DNA from: Veillonella parvula
GTDB taxonomy: Bacteria > Bacillota > Negativicutes > Veillonellales > Veillonellaceae
NCBI RefSeq assembly: GCF_902810435.1
Contig: NZ_LR778174.1
Span: 1,720,501 to 1,784,500 of the forward strand
Direction of reading: 5' to 3'
DNA length: 64,000 bases
Program-made: the position numbers and the translations under genes
Shown here: piece after piece, positions 10,545 through 21,185 of the stretch
Layout of the letters: every line of letters begins with the position of its first letter
How positions within the stretch are numbered: position 1 is the first letter of the stretch
The notes under the pieces: model-generated
The model's database searches: none
What the model saw: only the letters and a program-made list of their open reading frames with translations
Told to the model about the DNA's origin: nothing

Positions 10545-10880
10545 TTAAGCTCTTTCTTTAACTACTACTGTTACGTGGCTAGTACGTTTCAAAATTTTGA
10601 AAGCTTGACCACGGGAACGAGGATGAATGCGTTTTAATGTAGGGCCTTGATCAACGAAGATCTCGGATACGTAAAGATTGTCAACATTCATATCGAAATT
10701 ATGTTCAGCGTTTGCGATTGCAGAACGCATAACTTTTTCTACTACATCAGCGCCAACTTTCGGAGTGAACTTCAAGATGGCAAATGCTTCGCCGATGTTT
10801 TTACCGCGCACTAAATCTGCAACGATACGGATTTTACGAGGCGCGATTCGGATATGTCTAGCGATTGCTTTTGCTTCCAT
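10545..10880 (-). CDS. rplV: 50S ribosomal protein L22
   Basis: uL22 lines the exit tunnel; its loop is the usual site of macrolide-resistance changes. The 111 residues begin [18 protein letters not shown] and end with the beta-hairpin region [18 protein letters not shown]. No insertion or deletion is apparent in that loop. Confidence 0.98.
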   Translation of the reverse strand: MEAKAIARHIRIAPRKIRIVADLVRGKNIGEAFAILKFTPKVGADVVEKVMRSAIANAEHNFDMNVDNLYVSEIFVDQGPTLKRIHPRSRGQAFKILKRTSHVTVVVKERA

Positions 10881-10893
10881 GTATTATTTCCTC

Positions 10894-11175
10894 CTATTTT
10901 TTGCCTGTAGATTTTTCGTCCTTACCATGACCTCTATAAGTACGTGTAGGAGCGAACTCACCTAATTTATGACCTACCATATCTTCTGTAATGAATACAG
11001 GTACATGTTTGCGACCATCATGCACAGCAATTGTGTGGCCTACAAAACTTGGGATAATAGTAGAGGCACGGGACCAGGTTTTTACAACTTTCTTTTCGTT
11101 AGTTTCGTTTAAAGCTTCAACTTTCTTAAGCAAATGATCTGCTACGAAAGGGCCTTTTTTAATAGATCTGGACAC
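10894..11175 (-). CDS. rpsS: 30S ribosomal protein S19
   Basis: uS19 of the 30S head. The 93 residues begin [20 protein letters not shown] and have [20 protein letters not shown] and [13 protein letters not shown], the family signature. Standard S10 operon order. Confidence 0.98.
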   Translation of the reverse strand: MSRSIKKGPFVADHLLKKVEALNETNEKKVVKTWSRASTIIPSFVGHTIAVHDGRKHVPVFITEDMVGHKLGEFAPTRTYRGHGKDEKSTGKK

Positions 11176-11198
11176 TATTTTATCTCCTTTCCTTTATC

Positions 11199-12029
11199 CT
11201 ATTTTGTACGACGTTTAATAATTAAGCTGTTAGAAGCTTTTTTCTTGTCGCGAGTTTTAACACCATGTGCTGGTTTGCCCCAAGGTGTAACAGGATGTTT
11301 ACGACCAACAGGAGATTTACCTTCACCACCACCATGTGGATGGTCACAAGGGTTCATTACAACACCACGGTTGCCAGGGCGAACACCCATCCAACGATGA
11401 CGACCAGCTTTACCAATTACAAGGTTGCTGTGGTCAGCGTTACCAACAACACCAATTGTTGCACGGCACTCTTGACGAACACGACGCATTTCACCAGATG
11501 GTAAACGAAGAATAGCGTAGCCATTATCTTTACCCATCAATTGAGCAGATGTACCAGCGGAACGAACGATTTGACCACCTTTACCGATTTTCAATTCGAT
11601 ATTGTGGATTTGTGTACCGTCTGGAATATTAGCCAATGGTAAGCAGTTACCAGGTTTAATATCGGACTCAGGACCGGAGAATACAACGTCACCAACTTTT
11701 AGACCGTTAGGAGCTAAAATGTAGCGTTTTTCACCATCAGCGTAGTTAAGCAAAGCGATACGAGAAGAACGGTTAGGATCATACTCAATTGTTGCTACTT
11801 TAGCTGGAATATTATCTTTAGTACGTTTGAAGTCAATAATACGGTATTGACGTTTGTGACCGCCACCTTGGTGACGAACTGTCATTTTACCAGTATTGTT
11901 ACGACCACCTTTTTGAGAAATCTTAGCGAGCAAGGATTTTTCTGGTTTGCTTGCTGTGATTTCGTCGAAGGCGGATACTGTCATAAACCGGCGACCAGCG
12001 GAGTACGGTTTAAATGATTTAATTGCCAT
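11199..12029 (-). CDS. rplB: 50S ribosomal protein L2
   Basis: uL2, needed for subunit joining and peptidyl transfer. The 276 residues show [34 protein letters not shown] and the C-terminal signature [20 protein letters not shown] with the conserved His near the catalytic centre. Strong AAGGAGG box before the ATG. Confidence 0.98.
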   Translation of the reverse strand: MAIKSFKPYSAGRRFMTVSAFDEITASKPEKSLLAKISQKGGRNNTGKMTVRHQGGGHKRQYRIIDFKRTKDNIPAKVATIEYDPNRSSRIALLNYADGEKRYILAPNGLKVGDVVFSGPESDIKPGNCLPLANIPDGTQIHNIELKIGKGGQIVRSAGTSAQLMGKDNGYAILRLPSGEMRRVRQECRATIGVVGNADHSNLVIGKAGRHRWMGVRPGNRGVVMNPCDHPHGGGEGKSPVGRKHPVTPWGKPAHGVKTRDKKKASNSLIIKRRTK

Positions 12030-12055
12030 TAGTGGGCCTCCTTACAACTAGACTC

Positions 12056-12340
12056 TTAGACACCTTCAAAGAATTCAATGGATTCGCCAGCTTTTAAGGT
12101 TACGATAGCTTTTTTATAATCGCTACGTTTACCTTGTGTACGACCCATGCGTTTAGTCTTACCTAAAACACGAATAGTAGCTACTTTTTCTACTTTTACA
12201 TTGAAGATTTTTTCAACTGCTTGACGGATTTGCACTTTATTTGCAGTCAAAGGCACACGAAAAGTGTATTTGCCTTCTTCCATAAGCATAGTGGATTTTT
12301 CGGTAATAACCGGGCGGATTAGTACATCATGTAATTGCAT
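12056..12340 (-). CDS. rplW: 50S ribosomal protein L23
   Basis: uL23 at the tunnel exit, the docking site for trigger factor and SRP. The 94 residues contain [22 protein letters not shown] and the loop [21 protein letters not shown]. Its ATG overlaps the rplD stop codon by one base (TAATG). Confidence 0.97.
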   Translation of the reverse strand: MQLHDVLIRPVITEKSTMLMEEGKYTFRVPLTANKVQIRQAVEKIFNVKVEKVATIRVLGKTKRMGRTQGKRSDYKKAIVTLKAGESIEFFEGV

Positions 12341-12963
12341 TATCCGAGCACCTCCTCGATTTTTGCGACAGCGCCTTTAGTAATGAAGAGCTTATCGTAA
12401 TGAAGAAGATCGAAAATGTTCATACCTTCGCAAGCCAAAGCTTTAACACCTTGGATATTACGAGCGGAACGTTCAACATTTACATCACCTTCAGTGATGA
12501 ACAATACTTTTGCATCACCAACGTTGAAGCTGTTAATAATGTTCAACACTTCTTTTGTTTTAGGAGCTGCTAATGTGATTTCTTCCAAAACGTATAATTC
12601 GCTATTATTCACTTTATCGCTAAGAGCAGATTTAACTGCTAAACGTCTAGCCTTACGAGGCATAGCTTTGTAATAGCTGCGAGGTTGTGGACCAAATGTA
12701 GTACCACCACCGATCCAGATTGGGGAACGGCTGGAGCCTGCACGAGCACGGCCAGTACCTTTTTGTTTCCAAGGTTTGCGGCCACCGCCACGAACCATAC
12801 CTCTAGTTTTTGTTGCATGTGTGCCGAGACGTTCGTTAGACAATTGACGAACTACGGCTTGATGCATTACGGCTTCGTTAACTTCAACGCCGAATACTGC
12901 ATCGTTTAACTGTATTTCACCGACTTTAACGCCGGATTGATTATATGTTGCTACTGTAGGCAT
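12340..12963 (-). CDS. rplD: 50S ribosomal protein L4
   Basis: uL4, an assembly protein whose extended loop lines the tunnel. The 207 residues contain the loop [19 protein letters not shown] and the C-terminal Rossmann-like domain ending VAKIEEVLG. In E. coli L4 is the autogenous repressor of the S10 operon; whether that holds here cannot be seen. Confidence 0.98.
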   Translation of the reverse strand: MPTVATYNQSGVKVGEIQLNDAVFGVEVNEAVMHQAVVRQLSNERLGTHATKTRGMVRGGGRKPWKQKGTGRARAGSSRSPIWIGGGTTFGPQPRSYYKAMPRKARRLAVKSALSDKVNNSELYVLEEITLAAPKTKEVLNIINSFNVGDAKVLFITEGDVNVERSARNIQGVKALACEGMNIFDLLHYDKLFITKGAVAKIEEVLG

Positions 12964-12989
12964 TACATAATCCTCCTTTCGACAAATGA

Positions 12990-13631
12990 TTATTTAACAG
13001 GTTTAACCGTGTTGCGAACCATAACCAAGCTACCTTTAGCGCCTGGGATACCACCTTTAACCAATAAAAGGTTACGTTCAGCATCAACTTTCACAACGGA
13101 TAAGCGTTGTACGGTAACTCTGTAACCACCCATTTGTCCAGGGAGTTTTTTACCTTTGTATACCTTACCGCCGCCACCGGAGATCATAGGACCGATGGAA
13201 CCAGGTTCACGGTGAGATTTAGAACCATGAGTTTCAGGACCACGGGAGAAGTTATGGCGTTTAATTGTGCCAGCAAAACCCTTACCTTTACCTGTACCCA
13301 CTACGTCCACCAATTCACCTTCTGCGAAGATATCAGCTGCCAGAGTTTGGCCTACTGTGTAGTCAGCTGCATTAGCTACGCGAACTTCGCGAAGATATTT
13401 CACTGGAGCTACGCCAGCTTTGTCGAACTGACCTTTTACAGGTTTTGTTAAATGTTTTTCTTTAATGGAACCGTAACCAATTTGTACTGCTTCGTAGCCG
13501 TCTGTTTCTACAGTCTTTACGCGCACTACAACGCTTGGGGTAGTTTCCACTACTGTTACAGGAACTAATTGGCCTTCAGCTGTGAAGACTTGTGTCATTC
13601 CTAATTTTTTACCCAAAATAGCTTTAGACAT
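12990..13631 (-). CDS. rplC: 50S ribosomal protein L3
   Basis: uL3, an early assembly protein. The 213 residues begin MSKAILGKKLGMTQVFTAEG and include GTGKGKGFAGTIKRHNFSRG, the classic signature, and the extension reaching the peptidyl transferase centre. Standard S10 operon order after rpsJ. Confidence 0.98.
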   Translation of the reverse strand: MSKAILGKKLGMTQVFTAEGQLVPVTVVETTPSVVVRVKTVETDGYEAVQIGYGSIKEKHLTKPVKGQFDKAGVAPVKYLREVRVANAADYTVGQTLAADIFAEGELVDVVGTGKGKGFAGTIKRHNFSRGPETHGSKSHREPGSIGPMISGGGGKVYKGKKLPGQMGGYRVTVQRLSVVKVDAERNLLLVKGGIPGAKGSLVMVRNTVKPVK

Positions 13632-13643
13632 TATCGCACCTCC

Positions 13644-13955
13644 TTATAGTTTTATTTCAATAGATACACCAGCTGGTAAATCTAAACGAGTGATAGCATC
13701 TACTGTTTTCGAATTTGGTTCAAGAATATCGATTAAGCGTTTATGTGTACGCATTTCGAATTGTTCACGAGAATCTTTGTTTACGTGTACAGAACGAAGA
13801 ATTGTGAAGATATTCTTTTCTGTTGGCAATGGAATCGGACCAGATACCATAGCGCCATTTCTTTTTGCAGTGTCTACGATCTTAGCAGCGCTTTGATCGA
13901 GAGCTTTGTGGTCGTATGCCTTAAGGCGAATACGGATTTTTTGCTGTTTAGCCAT
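13644..13955 (-). CDS. rpsJ: 30S ribosomal protein S10
   Basis: uS10 (NusE), a 30S head protein that also joins transcription antitermination complexes. The 103 residues begin [20 protein letters not shown] and include the loop [26 protein letters not shown]. First gene of the S10 operon. The 180-bp gap upstream holds two small hairpins and the tuf terminator. Confidence 0.98.
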   Translation of the reverse strand: MAKQQKIRIRLKAYDHKALDQSAAKIVDTAKRNGAMVSGPIPLPTEKNIFTILRSVHVNKDSREQFEMRTHKRLIDILEPNSKTVDAITRLDLPAGVSIEIKL

Positions 13956-14058
13956 TATTAATAATTCCTCCTGTCGTCCATTTCGTGAATGGGCTGCTCC
14001 ATAGAAATTCTCCTCCGCAGAGGCAACCTTCTACTTCATAGTTTAAAAACACAACACG

Positions 14059-14081
14059 AGAGCGGCATTATCTGCCGCTCT
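14059..14081 (-). terminator. probable intrinsic terminator after tuf copy 1
   Basis: A 9-bp GC-rich stem (AGAGCGGCA / TGCCGCTCT) with a 5-nt loop, followed on the minus strand by a T-rich stretch ending in TTTTT. It lies between tuf and rpsJ. The U-tract is imperfect, so termination may be partial and could set the ratio of tuf to S10 operon transcript. Confidence 0.55.
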
Positions 14082-14135
14082 GAGTGCTGCATGTATTGTG
14101 CTCAACGCATTCTACGATGAGCATAAAAGGTTAAA

Positions 14136-15323
14136 TTAACCTTCGATTTCTGTTACTACGCCAGCGCCTACTGTATGGCCACCTTCGCGGATCGCGAAGC
14201 GAAGACCTTCTTCGATAGCGATTGGAGTAATCAATTCGATTTCCATTGTTACGTTATCGCCAGGCATACACATTTCTACACCTTCAGGAAGGTTTACAAC
14301 ACCTGTTACGTCTGTTGTACGGAAGTAGAATTGTGGACGGTAGTTGGAGAAGAATGGAGTATGACGGCCACCTTCTTCTTTAGTCAATACGTATACTTCT
14401 GCTTTGAATTTTGTGTGTGGGTTGATGGAGCCTGGTTTAGCCAATACTTGACCACGTTCGATGTCTTTACGATCAACACCACGAAGCAATGCACCTACGT
14501 TGTCACCTGCTACTGCAGAATCCAACACTTTACGGAACATTTCAAGACCTGTTACTACGTATTGTTCAGCTTTTTCTTTCAAGCCTACTACTTCAACAGT
14601 ATCACCAACGTTTACTTGACCACGTTCAACACGGCCAGTTGCTACTGTACCACGACCAGTGATTGTGAAAACGTCTTCCACAGGCATCAAGAATGGTTTA
14701 TCAGTATCACGAACTGGTGTTGGGATGTAGGAGTCTACAGCATCCATCAATTCGTCAATTTTAGCTACATATTGAGCATCGCCTTCCAAAGCTTTCAACG
14801 CGGAACCTACAACGATAGGTACTTCGTCGCCAGGGAATTCGTAGGAAGAAAGAAGTTCACGAACTTCCATTTCTACCAATTCGATCAATTCTTCATCGTC
14901 AACCATGTCAGCTTTGTTCAAGAATACTACGATTGCAGGAACACCAACTTGGCGAGCCAACAAGATGTGTTCGCGAGTTTGAGGCATAGGGCCGTCAGCT
15001 GCGGATACAACCAAGATAGCGCCGTCCATTTGAGCCGCACCAGTAATCATGTTTTTAACATAGTCAGCATGGCCTGGGCAGTCAACGTGTGCATAGTGAC
15101 GGTTAGCAGTTTCATACTCAACGTGTGCAGTGTTGATTGTGATACCGCGTTCGCGTTCTTCTGGAGCTTTATCGATCATGCTGTAATCTTGGAAGTCAGC
15201 TTGACCTTTTTCAGCCAATACTTTAGTGATTGCAGCAGTCAAAGTAGTTTTACCATGGTCAACGTGACCGATTGTACCGATGTTAACATGCGGTTTCGTA
15301 CGTTCAAATTTTTCTTTTGCCAT
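14136..15323 (-). CDS. tuf: elongation factor Tu, copy 1
   Basis: GTPase that brings aminoacyl-tRNA to the ribosome. The 395 residues have the G1 motif GHVDHGKTT near residue 19, DCPGHADY for G3, [10 protein letters not shown] for G4, and the beta-barrel domains ending [11 protein letters not shown]. It follows fusA in the str operon. A second copy at 39549-40736 encodes the same protein; by eye the two ORFs differ at about six single bases, all silent, while their flanks are unrelated. Confidence 0.98.
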   Translation of the reverse strand: MAKEKFERTKPHVNIGTIGHVDHGKTTLTAAITKVLAEKGQADFQDYSMIDKAPEERERGITINTAHVEYETANRHYAHVDCPGHADYVKNMITGAAQMDGAILVVSAADGPMPQTREHILLARQVGVPAIVVFLNKADMVDDEELIELVEMEVRELLSSYEFPGDEVPIVVGSALKALEGDAQYVAKIDELMDAVDSYIPTPVRDTDKPFLMPVEDVFTITGRGTVATGRVERGQVNVGDTVEVVGLKEKAEQYVVTGLEMFRKVLDSAVAGDNVGALLRGVDRKDIERGQVLAKPGSINPHTKFKAEVYVLTKEEGGRHTPFFSNYRPQFYFRTTDVTGVVNLPEGVEMCMPGDNVTMEIELITPIAIEEGLRFAIREGGHTVGAGVVTEIEG

Positions 15324-15373
15324 TTTAAATTATCCTCCGAGGAAAATAGTAATTCTATTAATCTAATATGAGA

Positions 15374-17449
15374 TTAACCGTTTTTCTTTGCTTGAATTTC
15401 TTCAGCAATTTTCTTAGGAACTTCTTCGTAATGATCGAATGTCATGGAGTAGTTACCACGGCCTTGCGTTTTGGAACGAAGGTCAGTTGCGTAACCGAAC
15501 ATTTCGCTCAATGGAACATATGCTTTGATATGTTGGGAACCATTACGAGCTTCCATGCCGTCCATGCGACCACGACGAGAGTTCAAGTCACCGATAACGT
15601 CGCCCATATATTCTTCAGGAACGTCTACTTCTACAGCCATGTATGGTTCAAGCAATGCAGGATCTGCTTTGCGAGCACCTTCTTTGAAGCCCATAGAACC
15701 AGCAATTTTGAAGGCCATTTCGTTGGAGTCAACGTCATGGTAGGAACCATCAAATACGATAACTTTAACATCAACCATAGGGTACCCAGCGATAACACCG
15801 GATTCCATAGCTTCTTTAACACCGCTTTCAACAGGTCCGATGTATTCACGAGGAATCGCACCACCTACAACCTTGTTTTCAAACTCGAAGCCAGCACCTG
15901 GTTCTTGAGGAATCAATTCCAACCAGCAGTGACCATATTGACCACGACCACCAGATTGACGTACGAATTTACCTTCAGCCTTAACAGCTTTACGGATAGT
16001 TTCGCGGTATGCTACTTGAGGTTTACCTACGTTACAATCTACTTTGAATTCACGGTTCATACGGTCAACGATGATATCCAAGTGAAGTTCGCCCATACCG
16101 GAGATAATAGTTTGACCTGTTTCTTCATCAGTACGAACTTTGAAAGTAGGATCTTCTTCTGCCAAACGAGCAAGAGCTGTACCCATTTTTTCTTGGTCAG
16201 CTTTTGTTTTAGGTTCAACAGCAACGGAGATAACTGGTTCAGGGAATTCCATGGACTCAAGAATTACAGGAGATTTTTCATCACACAATGTGTCGCCTGT
16301 AGTAGTATCCTTTAAGCCAACCGCCGCAGCGATGTCACCAGAATATACGCGTTCGATTTCTTTACGGGAGTTAGCGTGCATTTGAAGAATACGACCGATA
16401 CGTTCTTTTTTACCTTTAGTGGAGTTGAAAACGTAGGAGCCGGATTCCAATGTACCGGAGTACACACGGAAGAACGCTAATTTACCAACATAAGGGTCAG
16501 CCATGATTTTGAATGCCAACGCAGAGAATGGTTCTTCATCGGAAGAAGGACGAGTTGTTTCTTCTTCAGTACCAGGAACAACACCCTTAATAGGTGGGAT
16601 ATCGATTGGAGCTGGCATGTAATCGATAACAGCATCCAATAACATTTGAACACCTTTATTTTTATAGGAAGAACCGCAAAGAACTGGGAATAATTGGTTA
16701 GCAATAACAGCTTTACGCAATGCCGCTTTCAATTCTTCCACAGAAATTTCTTCGCCTTCCAAATATTTCATCATGATATCATCATCTGTTTCAGCGATAG
16801 CATCGATCATCATTTCGCGACGAGCTTCTGCTACTTCTTGATATTCAGCAGGGATATCAGTGATTTCATATTCTTTACCGTCATCGGATTTATAAATTTC
16901 CGCTTTCATAGTCATCAAGTCAATGATGCCTTCAAAAGTATCTTCAGCACCGATTGGTACTTGAATAGCTACGGAATTTGCACCCAAACGAGCTTTCATC
17001 ATGTCAACTACGTTGAAGAAGTCAGCACCTACAGTATCCATCTTATTTACATAAGCGATACGAGGTACGCCGTAGTTAGAAGCCTGACGCCATACTGTTT
17101 CGGATTGAGGTTCAACGCCACCTTTAGCACTGAACACCGCAACAGAACCGTCAAGTACACGTAGAGAACGTTCTACTTCTACAGTAAAGTCAACGTGACC
17201 AGGAGTATCGATGATATTGATACGATGTTCTTTCCATTGACAAGTTGTTGCAGCAGAAGTGATTGTGATACCACGTTCTTGCTCTTGCTCCATCCAGTCC
17301 ATCGTAGCAGCGCCTTCATGTACTTCGCCGATCTTGTGAACGATACCTGTATAGTAGAGGATACGTTCTGTAGTTGTTGTTTTACCAGCATCGATGTGAG
17401 CCATGATACCGATATTACGAGTTTTTGCTAAGGAAAACTCTCTTGCCAC
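15374..17449 (-). CDS. fusA: elongation factor G
   Basis: GTPase that drives translocation. G-motifs are [21 protein letters not shown] and [10 protein letters not shown]. The later domains include [19 protein letters not shown] and the C-terminal [18 protein letters not shown] start at the GTG at 17449 (691 residues, [11 protein letters not shown] after Met) because an AAGAGGTGA box lies just upstream. A GTG three codons earlier overlaps that box. Standard position between rpsG and tuf. Confidence 0.96.
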   Translation of the reverse strand: MAREFSLAKTRNIGIMAHIDAGKTTTTERILYYTGIVHKIGEVHEGAATMDWMEQEQERGITITSAATTCQWKEHRINIIDTPGHVDFTVEVERSLRVLDGSVAVFSAKGGVEPQSETVWRQASNYGVPRIAYVNKMDTVGADFFNVVDMMKARLGANSVAIQVPIGAEDTFEGIIDLMTMKAEIYKSDDGKEYEITDIPAEYQEVAEARREMMIDAIAETDDDIMMKYLEGEEISVEELKAALRKAVIANQLFPVLCGSSYKNKGVQMLLDAVIDYMPAPIDIPPIKGVVPGTEEETTRPSSDEEPFSALAFKIMADPYVGKLAFFRVYSGTLESGSYVFNSTKGKKERIGRILQMHANSRKEIERVYSGDIAAAVGLKDTTTGDTLCDEKSPVILESMEFPEPVISVAVEPKTKADQEKMGTALARLAEEDPTFKVRTDEETGQTIISGMGELHLDIIVDRMNREFKVDCNVGKPQVAYRETIRKAVKAEGKFVRQSGGRGQYGHCWLELIPQEPGAGFEFENKVVGGAIPREYIGPVESGVKEAMESGVIAGYPMVDVKVIVFDGSYHDVDSNEMAFKIAGSMGFKEGARKADPALLEPYMAVEVDVPEEYMGDVIGDLNSRRGRMDGMEARNGSQHIKAYVPLSEMFGYATDLRSKTQGRGNYSMTFDHYEEVPKKIAEEIQAKKNG

Positions 17450-17464
17450 AGTTGTCACCTCTTA

Positions 17465-17974
<510 letters not shown>

Positions 17975-17987
17975 TTAATGGCTAAAA

Positions 17988-18362
17988 TTATTTTTTAGCT
18001 TTTTTCGCGCCGTATTTGGAACGACTTTGCATACGATTTTGTACGCCAGCTGTATCCAATGCACCACGAACGATGTGATAACGCACACCTGGAAGGTCTT
18101 TTACACGACCGCCTCTGATAAGTACAACACTGTGTTCTTGTAAATTGTGACCAATGCCTGGGATGTAAGCAGTTACTTCAATAGCGTTTGTCAAACGTAC
18201 ACGGGCAACTTTACGAAGCGCGGAGTTTGGTTTCTTTGGAGTAGCTGTGTACACACGAGTACATACACCACGTTTTTGTGGAGATTCTTGAAGGGCAGGA
18301 GCTGTAGATTTTTTAGTCAAGCTCATGCGGCCTTTGCGTACTAGCTGATTAATTGTTGGCAT
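17988..18362 (-). CDS. rpsL: 30S ribosomal protein S12
   Basis: uS12 at the decoding centre. The 124 residues contain [17 protein letters not shown] and [22 protein letters not shown]. The lysines that mutate in streptomycin resistance (near residues 43 and 88) are wild-type. Standard first classical gene of the str operon, here preceded by the L7Ae-like gene. Confidence 0.98.
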   Translation of the reverse strand: MPTINQLVRKGRMSLTKKSTAPALQESPQKRGVCTRVYTATPKKPNSALRKVARVRLTNAIEVTAYIPGIGHNLQEHSVVLIRGGRVKDLPGVRYHIVRGALDTAGVQNRMQSRSKYGAKKAKK

Positions 18363-18438
18363 TTGGGCACCTCCTTTCCAAATTTGAGATTTATAATTGA
18401 TCCGTCATAACAAAGTGTTACATCGGATATTACCAAGA

Positions 18439-18684
18439 TTAACGTAGGACGCCTACAGCTGTGGCCCGCACCTTAATGCGACACGCACGACCGAGATCAT
18501 CCATGGTGTGTTTGTCATTCACAGGTATTCCCTGTTCTTCACAAGCAATCCGTAAAGGCTGTACCACACGTTCATCACTATCACAACCCAGGAACACGTA
18601 CTTCACAGCACCTTTAGCAATTTGTTTCAACGTTTGCTTGGCACCGATTGTTTTGTTCACCGACTTCAGATGGGCAATGTCCAT
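18439..18684 (-). CDS. L7Ae/L30e-family RNA-binding protein (YbxF-like)
   Basis: Small 81-residue protein starting MDIAHLKSVNKTIGAKQTLK with AVKYVFLGCDSDERVVQPL and VNDKHTMDDLGRACRIKV, which match the L7Ae/L30e/YbxF fold. Family members bind kink-turn RNA; the cellular target is not shown by the sequence. I choose the ATG at 18684, with an AAGGAG box 9 nt upstream, over one at 18723 that lacks a box. It is the first gene of the str operon and sits 76 bp before rpsL, as in Bacillus. Confidence 0.9.
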   Translation of the reverse strand: MDIAHLKSVNKTIGAKQTLKQIAKGAVKYVFLGCDSDERVVQPLRIACEEQGIPVNDKHTMDDLGRACRIKVRATAVGVLR

Positions 18685-18745
18685 TGTACTAATTCTCCTT
18701 ACGAAATTATGCCCATTAGGCATACCTCGCCTAAAGCACTATGTA

Positions 18746-18774
18746 AGTATATCAATTACAGCAGTCCATGTCAA
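18746..18774 (-). promoter_or_regulatory. strong promoter of the str and downstream ribosomal operons
   Basis: On the minus strand: -35 TTGACA (18769-18774), a 17-nt spacer ending TGA, and -10 TATACT (18746-18751). This is near-consensus with an extended -10. It lies about 60 bp upstream of the L7Ae-like gene and can drive L7Ae-rpsL-rpsG-fusA-tuf and, by read-through, the S10 and spc genes. Confidence 0.85.
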
Positions 18775-19039
18775 ACAATTTCCAATGTCACACACCGCTC
18801 TACAGCTGCATTTTATGTGTACACTCATCCGTGTGTTTCATTCAATCTTAAATTATAAATGAAGAGTGATTTTTTATTCATATATCATTATTTTCATGTA
18901 TAAATAATCATTCTATGCATTTGCTATTATTTTTTCTTTTACCAATTATGCAAAATTAATATAAACACCATTTTATTATGATATAAATTAATACAGAACA
19001 AATATTTGTATTTATAAGTTACTAAAGAAAGGAGATTAT
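18775..19039. other. AT-rich intergenic region before the BCCT gene
   Basis: No credible ORF. Beyond the minus-strand promoter this divergent region is very AT-rich towards the transporter gene. A TATGATATAAAT stretch near 18978 could supply a plus-strand -10, but I see no good matching -35. Confidence 0.5.
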
Positions 19040-21061
19040 ATGATTAAACTCATTAAACGTTATTCAAACTTTAATCCCCCTGTAATTATAGGTAGCTTGT
19101 CTATCGTCTTAGGGCTGAGCTTATGTGCCCTTCTGATTCCGCAAATATCTCAAACGATCCTCCAAGGGATTCGTGATATTATATTTGAAGATTTCAGCTG
19201 GTTTTATGTTTTATCCATAAGTCTCTTCTTTATCTTCAATATCTTTCTTGCACTTAGTTCGCTAGGTGACATCAAACTTGGTAGCGACGATGAAGAAGCG
19301 GAATTCTCTTATACAGCTTGGCTCGCCATGTTATTTGCGGCAGGTACTGGTGTAGGTCTCATGTTCTTCGGTACTGCTGAACCGCTCTCACATTATCACT
19401 CCGCTGTAGGCTTAGTCGATGGTGCTCCTAGCGCCAAGGAAGCGTTATTCCGCTCCATCTTCCACTGGGGCATCAATGCATGGACGGTATACGGAATTAT
19501 GGCTTTAGCATTAGCGTATTTTGGTTTTCGCTATAAGTTGCCTTTATCACTACGTTCATGTTTCTATCCGCTGTGGAAGGATAAGATCAATGGCCCACGA
19601 GGGCACATTATCGATATCATCGCACTTTGTGTAACTTTATTAGGTATCGTAACCACCTTAGGATTTGGTGCGGCCCAACTAGGTGCAGGGTTCCTATATA
19701 TTGATATCATCTCCACTAATGACTTTTCCGCCCAAACGGTCATCATTATCATCATTATGTCCATTGCCGTTCTATCTGCTGTTACAGGTATTGATAAAGG
19801 CGTTAAGCTGCTCAGCGAAATTAATATATCTGTTGCATTAGTCTTAATGCTTTTTGTACTCTGTGCAGGTCCTACATTACTCCTATTAAATACAATGGTA
19901 GAAAACTTTGGATACTATCTATCACATATTTTAGGGCAAAGCTTCTATACATCTATCTATACACCAGAAACCCGTCCATGGTTCTTCAGCTGGACCATAC
20001 TATTCTGGGCTTGGTGGTTATCTTGGGCACCATTTGTGGGCATGTTCATTGCGCGTATTTCAAAAGGTAGGACTATTCGAGAGTTCATCTTTGGGGTACT
20101 CATTATTCCAACTGTTTTTACTATCGTTTGGTTTACTATCTTTGGTAATACTGCAATTTATATCGATGAAACAGTAGCAAACGGTGCACTCGGTGCATTA
20201 ACCGATAAACCAGAACAACTACTCTTTGCATTCCTTGAATATTTACCATTATCCAGTTTAACTAGTCTTCTATCAATTATCGTATTAGCATTATTTTTTA
20301 TCACATCTGCCGATTCAGGCATTTATGTGTTAAATAATATTGCGGCCTATGATAAATCCACTTCATCTCCAAAGTGGCAATGCTTAATATGGGGCTCTGT
20401 AATGTCCTTTCTTGCCATCAGTTTGCTCAGCATTGGTGGGCTTAATGTACTACAATCGGTAACGCTCATTCTCGCCTTACCATTTGCAGCCTTGATGGTT
20501 ATCATGTGCTACAGCTTATGGCAAGGATTATTAACAGATACGCAATACTTTAACACAAAATTTTCAACCACATCCATCTACTGGGACAGCAAGAACTGGA
20601 AACAAGGTCTTGCCAAAATACTCAACCAAACGCAGTCGGAAGATGTTATTTCCTTTATGAAAACAACAGCATTGCCTGCTATGTATCAGCTCAACAAAGA
20701 ATTAACAGAAGAGTACGGATTAACTACGAGAATTGACAAACATTTCAATGGTAACGACGCCTCTGTAGAGTTAACCATCGAAAAAGAATCCATGCGCAAC
20801 TTTACCTACGGCATCAAACTCGTTACGCAAGAGGTATCGGATCATCTCATCGAAGATCCTAACATTCCTCACATTACTGAAAGCACCAACGCAATTCCTA
20901 TGACATATTTCAGTGACGGGCGCGCCGGATACGATGCGCAGTATATGACACGGGAGGATATCATTACCGATATCATTCGACAGTACGAACGATATCTTAC
21001 TTTATCGGATGACGTCGGTTATGACATCATGTCTCATGACGCGAAAGAAACAGCTGAATAG
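19040..21061 (+). CDS. BCCT-family transporter (choline/betaine/carnitine type)
   Basis: Secondary transporter of the BCCT family for quaternary ammonium compounds such as choline or glycine betaine. The 673-residue product has about 12 hydrophobic spans. Family landmarks are the glycine motif region GTGVGLMFFGTAEPLSHY near residue 101 and the Trp-rich helix FWAWWLSWAPFVGMFIAR near 320. A long hydrophilic C-terminal tail (about 500-673) gives a length like E. coli BetT. The exact substrate cannot be told from sequence. The start follows an AAAGGAG box. It is a single plus-strand gene inserted between the L7Ae gene and rpoC, which are neighbours in many Firmicutes. Confidence 0.9.
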   Translation: MIKLIKRYSNFNPPVIIGSLSIVLGLSLCALLIPQISQTILQGIRDIIFEDFSWFYVLSISLFFIFNIFLALSSLGDIKLGSDDEEAEFSYTAWLAMLFAAGTGVGLMFFGTAEPLSHYHSAVGLVDGAPSAKEALFRSIFHWGINAWTVYGIMALALAYFGFRYKLPLSLRSCFYPLWKDKINGPRGHIIDIIALCVTLLGIVTTLGFGAAQLGAGFLYIDIISTNDFSAQTVIIIIIMSIAVLSAVTGIDKGVKLLSEINISVALVLMLFVLCAGPTLLLLNTMVENFGYYLSHILGQSFYTSIYTPETRPWFFSWTILFWAWWLSWAPFVGMFIARISKGRTIREFIFGVLIIPTVFTIVWFTIFGNTAIYIDETVANGALGALTDKPEQLLFAFLEYLPLSSLTSLLSIIVLALFFITSADSGIYVLNNIAAYDKSTSSPKWQCLIWGSVMSFLAISLLSIGGLNVLQSVTLILALPFAALMVIMCYSLWQGLLTDTQYFNTKFSTTSIYWDSKNWKQGLAKILNQTQSEDVISFMKTTALPAMYQLNKELTEEYGLTTRIDKHFNGNDASVELTIEKESMRNFTYGIKLVTQEVSDHLIEDPNIPHITESTNAIPMTYFSDGRAGYDAQYMTREDIITDIIRQYERYLTLSDDVGYDIMSHDAKETAE

Positions 21062-21081
21062 AAACCAATAATACCTATAAC

Positions 21082-21112
21082 AAAAGGGTGCACCTCGCAG
21101 GTGCACCCTTTT
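21082..21112. terminator. bidirectional terminator between the BCCT gene and rpoC
   Basis: Perfect 14-bp stem with a CGC loop, AAAAGGGTGCACCT paired with AGGTGCACCCTTTT, flanked by A and T runs so it can work in both directions. It lies between convergent genes. Confidence 0.92.
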
Positions 21113-21185
21113 TATTATGTCGCACAATATCAACTATGCAACAAGTCTATACAATTAATATAGCTTAACGGCTGGTCCAAAGTAA

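Noticed and set aside
14175-15371. A 398-codon plus-strand ORF opposite tuf copy 1 and a matching one opposite tuf copy 2
   Set aside because: They are antisense shadows of the highly biased tuf coding sequence; the peptide is rich in Cys, Phe and Tyr, with no ribosome binding site or known family.
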